64,000 nt of DNA from assembly GCA_029204225.1 (NCBI GenBank), contig CM055094.1, positions 10,292,228-10,356,227 on the forward strand, given 5' to 3'. Source of the stretch: Diphasiastrum complanatum. Lineage: Eukaryota; Streptophyta; Lycopodiopsida; Lycopodiales; Lycopodiaceae. Shown in pieces: positions 50,422 to 62,209 of this stretch. The position numbers and the translations under genes are program-made. Numbering within the stretch: the stretch's first letter is position 1; each line of letters starts with the position of its first letter. The notes beneath the pieces were generated by a model. The model was not told the origin of the DNA, searched no databases, and saw nothing but the letters and a program-made list of their open reading frames with translations.

Positions 50422-51191
50422 AAATGTGAAGACTCTTGTAATTGGACTGCAATATGTTTGAGTTTGTTCCTATCTGACTTAGAGTTGCTACTCTCTTTCA
50501 CTATAGGTATTTTAAAAAAACGTACTACCTTCCTATGTGAAACACATGCAACTGTATTTGAGACAGATCTCAAATATTCCACAAGACAAGCTAACTAGAT
50601 CAGATACACAAAGTGGATTGAGACACTTTGGTTAGTTTGAATCCTACTTTTGGCACGTGTGAAATGCAACAAAAGAAAACACTATTGACACTCAGAAGGC
50701 TCAAAGGGTGTTCAATTACTTCAAACTCAGTCTTGATCTTTAGTTTCTTGTGTAGAATGCTCAAAACCATGAACTCAAAACAAAGGAAAAATTGATTCAA
50801 ATCAAAATGTTGTCACTCGGATTTTGGACCTATCCTAATCCTCTTTAAGAGCTTATAACTCTTCCTAGACACTTTAGATTGATTTGGTTTCAACTTCTAT
50901 GGAAAGTACAGATCATAAGCTTTCCATCAAGCTATAACACTACTATCTTTGGATCTATAAGTAAGGAGAACAAAGGGACTGAAAATCTCTGATTTTCATA
51001 TGTGCGGAATTTCAGAATTTTGTACTACCTTAATTCAGGTCTGAAAATTCAGTTCAGGTCCGATTTGATCCAATTACACTTCAGAGAAATGTTAGAAAAA
51101 GTGCAAAACTGCTTGTTTGCTTGATTTAGCTCTCAGTTTCTTGTACAATCAGAGTTGTTAGCATGCAAAGCTTAATGTGGCTCTGATACCA
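50422..51191 (-). other. D2 leader and primer binding site
   Basis: The leader is non-coding. TGGTATCAGAGCCA on minus (51178-51191), next to the 5' LTR, is the initiator tRNA-Met site. Confidence 0.85.
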
Positions 51192-52058
51192 TGTTGAAAA
51201 TTCCAGAATTCACACGAGTGGGGAATGTTCACAAGAGTGATTGATCTTGATTAAGCTTTGTGATTGGCACAGTACCCTGATTCTAGATTGTTTAACAAGA
51301 TCTAGTTCAGAAGATATGGCTAGTTCACAATCTAGCATGCTAATCAATAGACTATGATAGTAATGAATCAAAGAATGATTAAAAGTACAAGATTACAATG
51401 CATAAGCATTAGCCTCAACACGAGTTAGAGAGAGAGAGCTAGAGAGATAACAAAAAAAATAGTTTAGATCCAACCAAGCATGAGATAGCTACAAAACTTT
51501 GGTTCTTCATTACTTTGTGAATGACAATGATATGTACATCTATAGGAGAGCCAAAATTCGTGGTACTCCTTGCATTCAATGCACATCCTACACCTATTCA
51601 AGTGCAAACAACTATTAACTTGACACCTAACTACTAGCATGCATAGGTTGCACCTAACTTCTACCTACTTTCTCCAAATGGCAATTTCTCAACTAGCCAT
51701 GTACAAATCTACATGCATGTGTCCATTAGAGTGATTGCATGCTTTGCATGTCACTATGGAAACTTAGGACACTATGCATTTATTGTGGCTCGAGTTTCTA
51801 CAAGGTCATAATTGACCAATTCCATGTGAATCTCTATATGCATGTCAAACTAGACATTGTCAACATTATTGCATATCGTACTAGACCAACTAGACTTTAT
51901 GCATGTCACTGGAATTTGATCTACCTAACCCAAACTCACCCTATTCTACAAGGATATGTGCTCAATTCACATACCTTGGATATGTACAAAATATTTACAT
52001 GGGTAGGATCCCCCAAACATTAACAACATATGATAGATATGTTTTACAATTTTTAACA
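51192..52058 (-). repeat. 5' LTR of D2 (867 bp)
   Basis: Same length as the 3' LTR, with scattered substitutions. Confidence 0.88.
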
Positions 52059-52421
52059 CCTATCCCTATCCTCTTTAAGAGCTTATAACTCTTCATAGAC
52101 ACATCAAATTGATTTGGTTTTAATTTCTATGGAAAGTACACATCATAAGCTTTCCATCAAGCTATAAGACCATTATCTTTGGATCTACAAGCAAAGAGAT
52201 AAAAGGGACTGAAAATCACTTATTTTCACATGTGAGGAATTCCAAAATTCCATACTACCACTTTTCAAGTCTGAAAATTCAGTTCCAATGCGATTTGATC
52301 CAAACACACTTCAAAGAAAGGTGAGAAAAAGTGTAAAACTGTTTTTTTGCTTGATTTAGCTCTCAATTTCTTGTACAATCAGAGATGTTAGCATGCAAAG
52401 CTCAATTTGGCTCTGATACCA
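52059..52421 (-). other. D1 leader, LTR-proximal part, and primer binding site
   Basis: Continues the D1 leader beyond the D2 insertion. The primer site TGGTATCAGAGCCA (minus) is at 52408-52421. Confidence 0.85.
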
Positions 52422-53223
52422 TGACAAAATTTCAGGAATTCACACATGTGGGGAAGATCCACAAGTATGATAGATCTAATTAAGCTTTATGATTAGCACA
52501 ATAACCTGATTCTAGATTGAATAGCAAGATCTAGTACAGAAGTTATGGCTTAACCACAATCTAGCATGCTAAGCTTCAGAGAATGATAGTAATGAATCAT
52601 AAATGAGCAAAAGTACAAGGAAATAGTGTATTAGCATTAGCCTCAACACGAGTTAGAGAGAGAAAGATAGAGAGATATCAAGCAAAAAATGTGTGGATCC
52701 AAAATGGCAAGGGATAGCTACAAAGCTTTGGTTCTTCATAAAAAATTATGAATAGAGCTACACATATTTATGGAGTTTGAGGTAGCTCGAGGTAGAACCA
52801 CATCCATCCACTTTTGATGACATCTAAAGTGAAAACTAGAGTTGATGTGACATTTGTCACATCTCATGCATGTATCTCTACCTACTTTTACCAAGTGTCC
52901 TAGTTCTAACTAAAATTGTACAAATCATCATGCATGTGTCCATTTCACTTTGTGCATGCCTTGCATGTCACCATGGATCACTTACAATTAATGCATGTGA
53001 AATGCCACAAGTTTCTACTAGCATAATATTGCTATTTCTAAGTGTACAATCTATATGCAAGTTGTAATCATCAAACTAGATATGTCAAATCCATATAGCT
53101 CAAGTTCTATCGAGGCCAAACTTGGCACAAACTTGGCATTTGCATTTTTGGAGCAACTTACTTGCATGGTACAATGTTTGTAGCAAGCCTAAAGTCAAGA
53201 TGGATTATTTTTCCATTTCAACA
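52422..53223 (-). repeat. 5' LTR of D1 (802 bp)
   Basis: Same family as 42012-42803; ten bases longer. Confidence 0.88.
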
Positions 53224-53398
53224 AATAGCGGATCCAGATTTGCCGTTCATCATTAACACTGACGCAAGTGATATGGCTATTGGAGCTGTTCTCTTACAAG
53301 AGGGCCAACTCGTTGCCTTTGAAAGCAAAAAACTAACCGATGTGCAGGTCAAATATACCACGTAAGAAAAAGAGCTTTTTGCAGTGATCCATGCCAAC
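53224..53398 (+). pseudogene. Ty3/gypsy RNase H remnant
   Basis: About 58 codons with PFIINTDASDMAIGAVLLQEG and VAFESKKLTD, the start of the RNase H domain that follows gypsy reverse transcriptase. One stop occurs before EKELFAVIHA. It joins D3 LTR sequence at about 53398. Confidence 0.85.
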
Positions 53399-55110
53399 GC
53401 TTGGTTCATTGTCAAAAATTGTGAGAGAACCCTCATACATTTACGATGGATGGAATAGCTCGAGGTAGAGCTAGCATTCATCTACTTTGTTCCACATCTA
53501 AAAGTGCAAACTAACAAACTAGTGACATATGTCACTGTACATGCATATCTATCTACCTACTTTTACTATGTGGCAATTTCTAAACTAGAATTGTCCAAAT
53601 CACTATACATGTGTCCATTACACTTTGTGCATGCTTTGCATGTCACTTTGGAACACTTACAACCATTGCATGTGATATGACTCGTGTTTCTATAAGCCTT
53701 TAATTACATTTCTATGTCAAACTTCTATATGCATGTTGTACTTGACCAACTAGATCTCATATAACCATGTAGCTCGAGTTTCCTCTAGGCCAAATTTGGC
53801 ATTTTCAATATGGAAGATTACATACATGTAAAAAAACTTTATCATAGCCAAAAGTCAAGATAGATGATTTTCCATTTGGAACATTCCTCCTAAAAGTTAA
53901 TCTATGTTGACATGAACATGGATCTTGGAATTAATCCAAGATTGGCTCTATGCTTGATGAAAGAATTCTTGCTCAAAGGTTTGGTAAGCAAATCTGCAAT
54001 ACATGATAATGTGTCGATGTGCTCCAAATATACTTCCCCTCCAATGAGTTTCTCTCTCACAAAGTGATGTGCAACTTTGATGTGCTTGCTCCTTGCATGG
54101 AATATTGGGTTGTTGACAAGGGCTTGTGCTGAAATATTATCACACATGATCAATGGTATATCATCTTCTTTGATAGTCTTTAGCTCCAAAAGCAACCTCT
54201 TGATCCAAAGTACTTCCTTTGTTGTAGTAGTAAGTGCTTTGTATTCAGCTTCAGAAGATGAAAGAGATATGGTATCTTGCTTTTTGGAAAGCCAAGATAT
54301 TCAATGTCCTCCAAGATAAATCACATATGCACTTGTAGACTTCGGATCCATTTTACCACTTGCAAAATCCGAGTCAAAATATCCAACCAAAGAAAGGTCT
54401 TCACTCTTGTATAATAAACCATAATTATTGGATGAAGATATGTGCAAGTTTTCCAAGATCTTGCATCTTGAATTCTCCTCCAAGTGCAACTTTAGTTTCT
54501 TCAACTAAATTGATACTACTTCCACTTATGATAATATCATCAACATAAATGAGTAAAATGACAATATCACTAGCATAAAACTTGATATACAAGGAAGGAT
54601 CATAATCACTAAGGATGAATCCTAGTGAGAAAAGGAAAGAGTTTAGACGAGATCTTGGTGCTTGCTTTAGTCCATAGAGACTCTTGAAAAGCAAGCATAC
54701 TTTGGACTCATCTTTGATGAATCCATGTGGTTGTTCCATATAGATTTCTTCTTCTAGATATCCATTTAAAAAAGCATCTGAAACATCTAATTGGAACATT
54801 CTCCATTTGAAAAAACAACCAATGGATATGATAGCTCTTATTGATACCTTTTTTGCAACAGGTGCAAATTTTTCTTCATAATCAAGTCCATAAACTCGAA
54901 AAACCCATTTGCATCCAATAGTGTGCTTGTTGGATGGAAGATCCACAAGGTCCCATGTCTTGTTGGTTATCAAAGCATCATATTCTTGCTTCATGGCTGA
55001 AAACCATTCTTTTGAATTGAGTGCCTCTTGAACATCCTTTGGCTCTTCATGTGAGATAAAATAAGCATAACTAGTGGAATTAAGATCCATTTGTTTGTCT
55101 TTCTCACCAT
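53399..55110 (-). pseudogene. Copia element D3, 3' part: truncated LTR, RNase H, reverse transcriptase
   Basis: The 3' LTR (53399-53883) lacks its last part. On minus from 55110: ISHEEPKDVQEALNSKEW, IGCKWVFRVYG, FAPVAKKVSIRA, LDVSDAFLNGYLEE, KSLYGLKQAPRS, YVDD near 54540, a deletion at about 54440, then RNase H (SEAEYKAL, DNISAQALVNNP, FHARSKHIKVAHHF). The 5' side breaks at 55110 into P3 sequence. The rest of the element lies at 58000-59135 and perhaps 60656-61232. Confidence 0.85.
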
Positions 55111-55114
55111 AAGA

Positions 55115-56372
55115 AAAAATATGTTCGTCTAGTTTATGGAATCGAATAATGTATTTTAGAACATTTTCAATATCAAGGAGAATATTATTGCAATCGTTTT
55201 AATTGAGCTCACCATATTCTGATTTGTATAATTCAGTTATATGAAGTGGTTGGCCAACTACTTTGAACATTCCGTCATTATAAAAATTTCTAGCTAATCT
55301 TACCCAATATGGACGTAGAAGATTAATCTCCTTCACCATCACTTGGGAAAAAGCTTCTTTAACTATTCTAAAAAAAGTAGAATAAGCATTTCTGCTAATT
55401 CCAGATACATCACATGCACCTTGTATCACATTCTCATCTAAGTATGATTGAACCTTAATCAAAACAGTCTCTACAATTTCATTTTTCATTTTTTCAAACC
55501 GAGCATTTTTTATCATTTCCTTTGCTGACTTTCTTGGTAAAACATGACTTCAAGATGATCCAATGCATGAACGATCTGTTAAATAGTTCTTTGCCACCAA
55601 ACATGATCTACAACAAACATATGAAACTCAAATTATGTTTAATAAGTAAATAATCCATGTTATCAAGTGCAAATCAAACTTAAATGACATATACAGATCA
55701 AAGAAACAGTTTAGATGACAACATACTTGAATGCTCGGATTATTTTTTTTATTGCCGCTATGTGTAGATAAGTCATCAATATTCTTCATCGGTACTCTCT
55801 TTCTTTTCCTCTTCATCATTGCCTTATTGATAACTTTTAAATCAACAGCAGATTTTTAACTCTCGGATCGCAACTTTTCCATGGATTCTAACATTTCTTG
55901 GTTTGATCCTTAAAGAGTAGTGACAGTAGCATTCAACTCTGACATAGCATTCTTGAGTGCAATGTTTTCAGCACTAGTGTGTTGCAATAATGAAGCAATT
56001 GTTGATTTGCACATTGCAATTGTTGATTAGCAAACTGTAATTGTTGATTCAGACAAGATATGCTATGCATTCCAATATCTCGCAACCTTTGACAATATCC
56101 AAGTAATCCGCTATTTCCTTGACATACATATCTGAGAAGATGAGCTACGGACTTAAAATCTGGACACAAATTGGTAGTTGGATCATTAGGATAAATTGAT
56201 CCATCCACCCACAAATCTATATTCATATGATTATTCATTCTCAATTCTCTAACTATTGCTGCAGCATTCTCTACAATTTTCGCATTTTTCTTAATAACTG
56301 GAGTGCATTCCGTCAGAAGAGCAACATGCAAATGGAACATTGCCATTGTTAGCGCTACAATCATGTAAATGA
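55115..56372 (-). pseudogene. P3 of the H3 element, N-terminal part (copy C)
   Basis: On minus: an exon from about 56372 with an LRMNNHMNIDLWVDGSIYPN stretch and a Gln-rich coiled segment made of NQQLQ(F/C)A repeats near 56010; a basic KRKRKR segment ending at donor 55727/55726; and an exon from 55607 with EIVETVLIKVQSYLDE, DVSGISRNAYSTFFRIVKE and RPYWVRLARNFYNDG. It ends at 55115 against D3. I assign it to P3 because it sits where the missing N-terminal half would be and shares codon style; no overlap with copies A or B proves it. Confidence 0.45.
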
Positions 56373-57999
56373 ATCTACCTATAGTAAATCAATATGAATA
56401 GATCTAGCATTCCTTACTTTTGTAATGTTGATGTTGCATTGAAAAATCGTCCCGCCTCATATTTCACTATAAGCATACAGTGATTTCAAAAGTTTTGCCT
56501 CTCCCGCTTTAGTTTTTGCATTGAGCACACCAAGATTTTCAGTCTTAAAGCTCTAGTCCCGAATTTGGGAACGAGCATGAAGAGAAGTTATTACATCTCA
56601 TGCTAAACTAACTATTGTCTGAAGTTAACCATACTAGTTAAATGTCCGGCAAGGCCGAAAACACGGAAAACGACGACCAGAAGTTACCGGTTTGCATTCT
56701 CTCTCTACGTAACCTCATTCTAAAGTGAAATTTCTTAAAGGGCCCATTTTGAGCCCATATTTCCCCTAATGGGAAGCCGTACGGGGTACAGGATGGTCTG
56801 AGGTGAATGGTGATGCAAAGCCCTTTGGTTTAGTGTGGTACAAAGCCAGTTTGTAGAATCAAAGTAAAAGAAATTTCATAGCAAGCAGGCTATGAGGCAG
56901 TCGGCGGAAAAGAGCTCATAACGGTATCAATTCTCAATGAATTTAAGAGCAATTTGGTGAAAACAAGAATTGGGACAGATTGCTGGACAGTCGGGGTGGA
57001 GATTTAATTTTCAGTAATTGATCAGAAGGCAGTTCCACATATATGCAAGAAAGCTTAGTCTTTGCAAATCGGGGTTTACAGAGCAAAAAGTGTAAATCTT
57101 TCTCTATAGAAAGGTGTTTTTACTACTATAAGAAGCTACAGTAGGGCCCTATATCAGCAAGATGAAGCTTGTAAGAGGCCACACTTAGTCTTGAAGCCTA
57201 GAGGAAGAAATCTATTTCAAAGCTATGGAAGTTTTTATGAGCCAAGGTTTGAAAAGAGAAAGCCTCAGATCTTTCATTGTCTGAAATGATTTTTTGAGCT
57301 ATGAAGATCCACACGGGGTCGCGCTGGTAGGGTGAGTGGCCCTGCAAGAGGTCGCGGGCGGCCATGCTGCTATTAGAGATCAATCTTCATTGTTTGCTAT
57401 GAAGAATGGACAATTATGGTTGCAATAGAAAAAAAATAAAAATCTTTCTCTGTGGGAAACCGAAATCTGAACTATAAGTTGCTTATGGTGGGCACTCTAG
57501 CAGGATCAAATTGCACCTTGATGGCCGTGGATAGCCGTTGTGAGAGGAGAGCATTGAATCAGCTTGTTTAGGCAGCTGTAAAACTTTTTGCCATAGTTGA
57601 AGAGGGAGGGAGATGGCCGTGGAAGAACGGGTCAGCATGCACGCAAAGATTGGAGAGAAGCCTGTAGCGCTTTGTAATGCTTTGTGGCTATAACAACCTA
57701 GTTCAATGCTAAAAAAATGTGAAAAGCCATTAGATCAAGGCTCAGATGGATCGACGATGAAGATGCCAAAGGATGTGGTCCATTCAATCAGAAATGGTCG
57801 TTGGATGAGTTTGATGTGGGCGTGAAGGACATTGAAGGAGAATTATGAAGAATTCTCATTAGAAAATTTCATTTAGAAATTCATGGAAGGGCCCAACTGG
57901 TGAAAGTCGATTTGAAGGCCACAATTTCTTCAGAAAGAAGAAGTAGTTCATTTTTTAACTAGTTTTTTAAAGCCACTTTGAAAGTGGATAACTTTGGCT
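56373..57999. other. Unassigned sequence between P3 fragment and D3 leader
   Basis: No motif recognised. It might include the 5' flank of P3 (GCGGGA words near 56450 and 56505) and an unknown repeat. A 61-codon minus frame at 57198-57383 has no known family. Confidence 0.35.
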
Positions 58000-59135
58000 A
58001 AAGGAGGGTTTTTGGGACCAGATAAAGAGATAGGCACATTAAATTGATTTGAGAACAATTACTTTGGAAAGTATACCTCACTAGCTTTCCATCAAGCTAT
58101 AAGATCAATATCTTTGGACCTATAATAAAGGAAATAAAGAGGTCCAAAATAATCTGATTTTCACACGTGCGGAATTCTAGAATTTCATACAATTCCAGTT
58201 TTGGTCTGAAAAACTTGATCCTAACCTCTTTGATCCAAACACTTTTCTAGAAAAGGTAGACAAGAGTGATTAAGAACTTTCTTGCTTGAATAGCACTCAA
58301 AATTTCTTACACAAACAATGATAATAGCATGCAAAGCTTAATTTGGCTCTAATACCATGTTGAAATCCAGAAGTTTCACACGTGTGGAATGCCAATTCCA
58401 ATTGTGAATGATCTTTATTAAGCTTTGTGTTAGCACATAACCTGATTCTAGATTGAGTATCAAGATCTAGTTCAAGAATTCATGACTAAACCACAATCTA
58501 GCATGCTAGTAATCAAAGAATAGCTACTTTCATAAAGAATGATGAAAGTACAAAGAAAGTAATGCATTAGCATAGCCTCCTCCACAAGTTAGAGAGAGAG
58601 TGCAAAATTCAACCATACAAGGTTAAAGATCCAAATTGACAAGAAGTAGCTTCAATGCTTGGTTCATCATCAACAATTGTGAGAGAACCCTCATACAGTT
58701 ATGGTGGATGGAATAGTTCGAGGTAGAGCTAGCATTCATCTACTTTGTTCCACATCTAAAAGTGCAAACTAACAAACTAGTGACATATGTCACTTTACAT
58801 GCATATCTATCCATCTACTTTTACCATGTGGCAATTTCTAAACTAGAATTATCCAAATCACTATGCATGTGTCCATTACACTTTGTGCATGCTTTGCATG
58901 TCACTTTGGAACACTTACAACCTTTGCATGTGATATGACTCGTGTTTCTACAAGGCTATAATTGACATTTCTATGTCAAACTTCTATATGCATGTTGTAC
59001 TTGACCAACTAGATCTCATATAAATAGCTCAAGTTTCCTCTAGGCCAAATTTGGCATTTTTCAATATGGAACATTACATACATGTAGAAAATTTTTTTAT
59101 CATAGCCAAAAGTCAAGATAGATGATTTTCCATTT
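58000..59135 (-). mobile_element. D3 leader, primer site and 5' LTR
   Basis: The leader (to 58343) matches those of D1 and D2. A mutated primer site (TGGTATTAGAGCCA on minus, 58344-58357) is followed by the LTR 58358 to about 59135. The LTR matches 53399-53883 over their shared part. Its outer end is damaged. Confidence 0.8.
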
Positions 59136-59660
59136 TTCAAAAAACTCATGCTGGTGGATTTGTATGGGTCTATCAGCGAGTCATTGGGGAACTGGATGAT
59201 GTGGCTCAGATAGGCTGTAGAGATGTCCAGTGATGTGTCACAGTGCTTTACTAGCATGCTAAGCATCAGTTAACATTCTATGTGGAAATTCTGATCTAGT
59301 GGAGAGTGCAGATTAGAGATGCAATCATTGAATGATTGCTTAACCATCAAAACCATAAACAACATCCACAAGTAACAGAGTGATGGAGGATCTCACATAA
59401 GCAAAGAGCTCACAAAGCAAAAGCATATGTATTACAAAGAGAATAATTTTGAACCTGAATCAGTATACATCTCTTGCTGTCTTATCTCGCTATTGTATCT
59501 CTGATTGAATGAGTCTGAGAATCTCTTCAGTTTGAGTGTCAGAGAGTTGGTTACAACAAGTAATGCACATGTAGTCTTTTGGCTTTTAATTGCTATAACA
59601 GTAGATATCTAACCATTTATGACAGTTGATATTCAAATAGATGCTCTGTTTCCAGGGTCG
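59136..59660. other. Unassigned, probably Copia LTR-like sequence
   Basis: No ORF. It precedes a Copia RNase H end on minus and so may hold its 3' LTR, but I cannot define borders. Confidence 0.3.
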
Positions 59661-59778
59661 AGAAACTTCCAATGCAACGATCCTGGGTTTTGATTATATT
59701 GGCTCAGCTTGTATACTTGTCGAGAAACTTCCAATGCAACAATCTTGGATTCTGATTATATTGGCTCAGCCTGTATAC
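59661..59778. repeat. Tandem duplication of about 59 bp
   Basis: Two copies containing GAGAAACTTCCAATGCAAC and TTATATTGGCTCAGC. The second copy is the end of the Copia frame on minus; the first follows its stop codon. Confidence 0.75.
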
Positions 59779-60216
59779 TGCAAATGCTATATCAAGTTTG
59801 GTGTTGTTTGCTAGATATAACAATGATCCAATTAGCCTACGATAGGGTGTTTTGACCATTCGTTCCTCTTCCTCGAGAGTCTGCGGACAATTTGCCTTGC
59901 TCATTATTGTTCTAGGTATCATAGGGGTATGCACACCTTTGCATTCGAGCATGTTGAAGTCTTCAATGACCTTTTGAATGTACTTTTGTTGGTGAAGATA
60001 CAACTTACCACCTTTAAAATCTCTCATGATCTGCAAGCCTAGATAGATTTTAGCTTCTCCTAGGTCAGCGATCTCGAATATTTTAGAAATGTTTTTTTTG
60101 ACATCTGAATTCAACTTATCTCTTCTTGAGAGGATAAGCGTGTCATCAACATAGACATCTAGAATGATTATTTCATTTTGGACATGTTTGATATAGACAT
60201 TTGATTCAGCAAATAG
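59704..60216 (-). pseudogene. Copia reverse transcriptase C-terminal fragment (another family)
   Basis: On minus: a DVYVDDTLILS box near 60140 (one stop or frame change before it), then FEIADLGEAKIYLGLQI, RRLIGSLLYLANNT and LSQYNQNP. It differs from the D1-D3 family. It ends in the 59-bp duplication. Confidence 0.85.
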
Positions 60217-60222
60217 AGGTTA

Positions 60223-60655
60223 ATGTCTTCAGTAGGAGGATATCTCTTAGAAGCAAGTGAAAGACTAAGTACCTCCAATTATTCAATTTGGAAGGTTAGG
60301 ATGGAGTCTATTCTTATACTCCAAGATGTAATGGATATAGTACTTGGTATTGAGGAGGAGCCTCAGTCTCAACTTGAAATACCAAAATTTAGGAAGAGAG
60401 CTAAGATGGCTTTACATTTCATTAAGATGAATGTATCTAATGAAATTCTAAGAGAGATGGGTTCTTGCACCACTGCTAAAGAAGCTTGGGATGCACTTAA
60501 GTCAATCTCTGAAGCTAAGAATACTTCCACTCTTAGAAATCAGATTTTTCAAAGTCTTCAAAGAAGTGAGGAGAGTGCATCAATTTATGTTCTAAGAGTA
60601 AAAGATCTTCATAGAGAGCTTGCTTGTGTTGGTCTCACAATCAACCAAGTTGGAT
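60223..60655 (+). pseudogene. Copia gag fragment of the D1/D3 family, on the opposite strand
   Basis: Starts ATG SSVGGYLLEASERL, then NYSIWKVRMESILILQDVMD and YVLRVKDLHRELACVG; it breaks off at about 60650 where D1 continues with the C-terminal helix. A 9-nt in-frame loss near 60525 removes part of the SRILTLR block. Confidence 0.88.
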
Positions 60656-61232
60656 CTTTCTCTTAGTGATCTTCTAGGTGAGAAGATTCGAGGTGCAATT
60701 CTCGGCCCCATCCCTCCATGATAATCTTCAAGAGAGACAATAGGAGAAATCATCAATGAAGGTAACAAAATCAAGTTGCATCACCAATACTTTTTGAGGA
60801 AGAAAAATGAACATCCAAGTGTATTTACTGCAATGGATGAGTAGTCTTGATACAAGACCTTTGATATGTCTTTCTATGTGATTTTGCAATAGCACAAGAC
60901 TCACATGGCTTGATATCTTTGGAAAGTGATCTTGGTAGGCCAATAGCCTTATCATTCTTGATCATAGAAAGCATAGATTTGAAATTGGGATGTCCCAATC
61001 TCCTATGCCACAACTCCTCCTTAGAAATAGGAGCAATTTCACAAAAATTTGCATTCTCAAAAGGATGTAGCTTGAAGATGCCACCATATCTAGATCCATG
61101 AGCTAGGACCTCATCATCTTTCTTTATGATGCAAGTATTGACATTGAATTTCACATTACAACCACAATCAAGTAATTTTCCAACACATATCAAGTTCTTG
61201 TAAGCTTTAGAACAAAAAGAACATTTGAAAGT
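60656..61232 (-). pseudogene. Copia pre-integrase and integrase fragment, inverted relative to the gag
   Basis: On minus: LICVGKLLDCGCNVKFN, DEVLAHGSRYGGIFKL, ELWHRRLGHPNFKSM and CESCAIAKSH (zinc region), then a decayed integrase start and, after a deletion, a SLEDYHGGMG block that lies before reverse transcriptase in D1. Its left end fits the right end of the D3 reverse transcriptase at 55110, so both may derive from one element. Confidence 0.85.
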
Positions 61233-61234
61233 TG

Positions 61235-62208
61235 TAACACGAGAAGCTGAAGATCCAGATATGAAAAGTGTTCTACCAATTCCATTAAAATATGTTCACA
61301 TATGCACATTGCATGTTGAGGTTCGTATTATTGAAAAACTAATTTACCTGCATATTCTACTAACATGGAATCATAAACCAGAGTCAGTGGCTAAAGCAAC
61401 AATTAGGAGGTTGGAAATAGTTCTGTCAAATGCAGGACTTCATAAAGGGAATGTCACAATTGAAAAAAGTGACAGACTCTCAGGGAAAAAAGGAAACGTT
61501 CCTAATAAGCCATCAATTGGAGGTGCTAAAGCAAGAAGATTTTTATCCAATCACACATGCAAAGAATCAAGTGTCAAGCCACACGAACATTGGAAGGCAA
61601 TAATGGAGTGGAAAAGGGACGTGGACCAACTTAGACAAACTCATAGGTGTTATCAGGAAAGAAAACCTATCAACAGAAGATATGAGGACTTTGCAAAATC
61701 ATTGCACCACATTTGTAAAATCTATACATGATTGTTGGGGAAAAGACAATGTTACTCATTACATGGTGCTAATCTATATCATTATCTAGTACTTTTCTCA
61801 TTCAGGCTTATATTTTTCTCTACTGATGTAACTACTCAAAACTATTGTTTGTAGCACATCCTTCTTCATCATGCAACTTATTTTGCAAAGGAATATGGGA
61901 GCTTAAGTATCTGGTTATCACAAGGCATGGAAAAATCTCATTGTCAAGCAAGGGGAGCATTTCATAGAGCAACAAATCATGGAGGACACAATTCAAGAAA
62001 TAAATATTTAGTTCAACTTTTTCATTGGTTTTACAGAAGAGCACAATTTAGATATCACGCTAAAAACTCGCCAAGTATTACGATATTTCAAAAAGATTCA
62101 GACGGATGGTATTGTCATGAAGGAATAATCTCCTTTCTTATGGATCCAAAAATTCTAAATTTTTCTTCTTGCTCATATCAATGTAACCCGAATAAAGGGC
62201 CATTGTAG
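61235..62208 (+). pseudogene. P3 of the H3 element, C-terminal part (copy B)
   Basis: Exon to about 61765: VLPIPLKYVHICTLHVEVRI, an AGLHKGNVTIEK block, KPSIGGAKARRFLSN, then a frameshift near 61700 before a THYM end. Last exon 61854-62208: HHATYFAKEYGSLSIW, then LSQGMEKSHCQARGAFHRAT and LFHWFYRRAQFRYH. The E in GMEKS aligns with copy A and is the candidate catalytic Glu. The stop at 62206-62208 is one base away from the stop of P2 on the other strand. The 5' side joins Copia integrase sequence at 61232. Confidence 0.6.
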
Positions 62209-62209
62209 A

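Larger units (their letters stand above)
47075..52058 (-). mobile_element. Copia element D2 nested in the D1 leader
   Basis: Both LTRs are 867 bp. Flanking CCTA occurs at 47071-47074 and 52059-52062. The element contains leader, a short gag, protease, pre-integrase and decayed pol. No reverse transcriptase catalytic box is visible, so it is defective. Confidence 0.88.
42012..53223 (-). mobile_element. Copia element D1, carrying the nested element D2
   Basis: The LTRs (792 and 802 bp, CA end at 42012 and TG end at 53223 on the plus map) are in the family of the 17366 element. Flanks are GATAG (42007-42011) and AATAG (53224-53228), a target duplication with one change. Internal order on minus is leader, gag, knuckle, protease, integrase, reverse transcriptase, RNase H. 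D2 (47075-52058) sits in the leader. Gag is open but pol is interrupted and part of reverse transcriptase is deleted. Confidence 0.88.

Noticed and set aside
56373-57999. Caulimovirus-like endogenous sequence
   Set aside because: No movement protein, coat zinc finger or reverse transcriptase motif is present.
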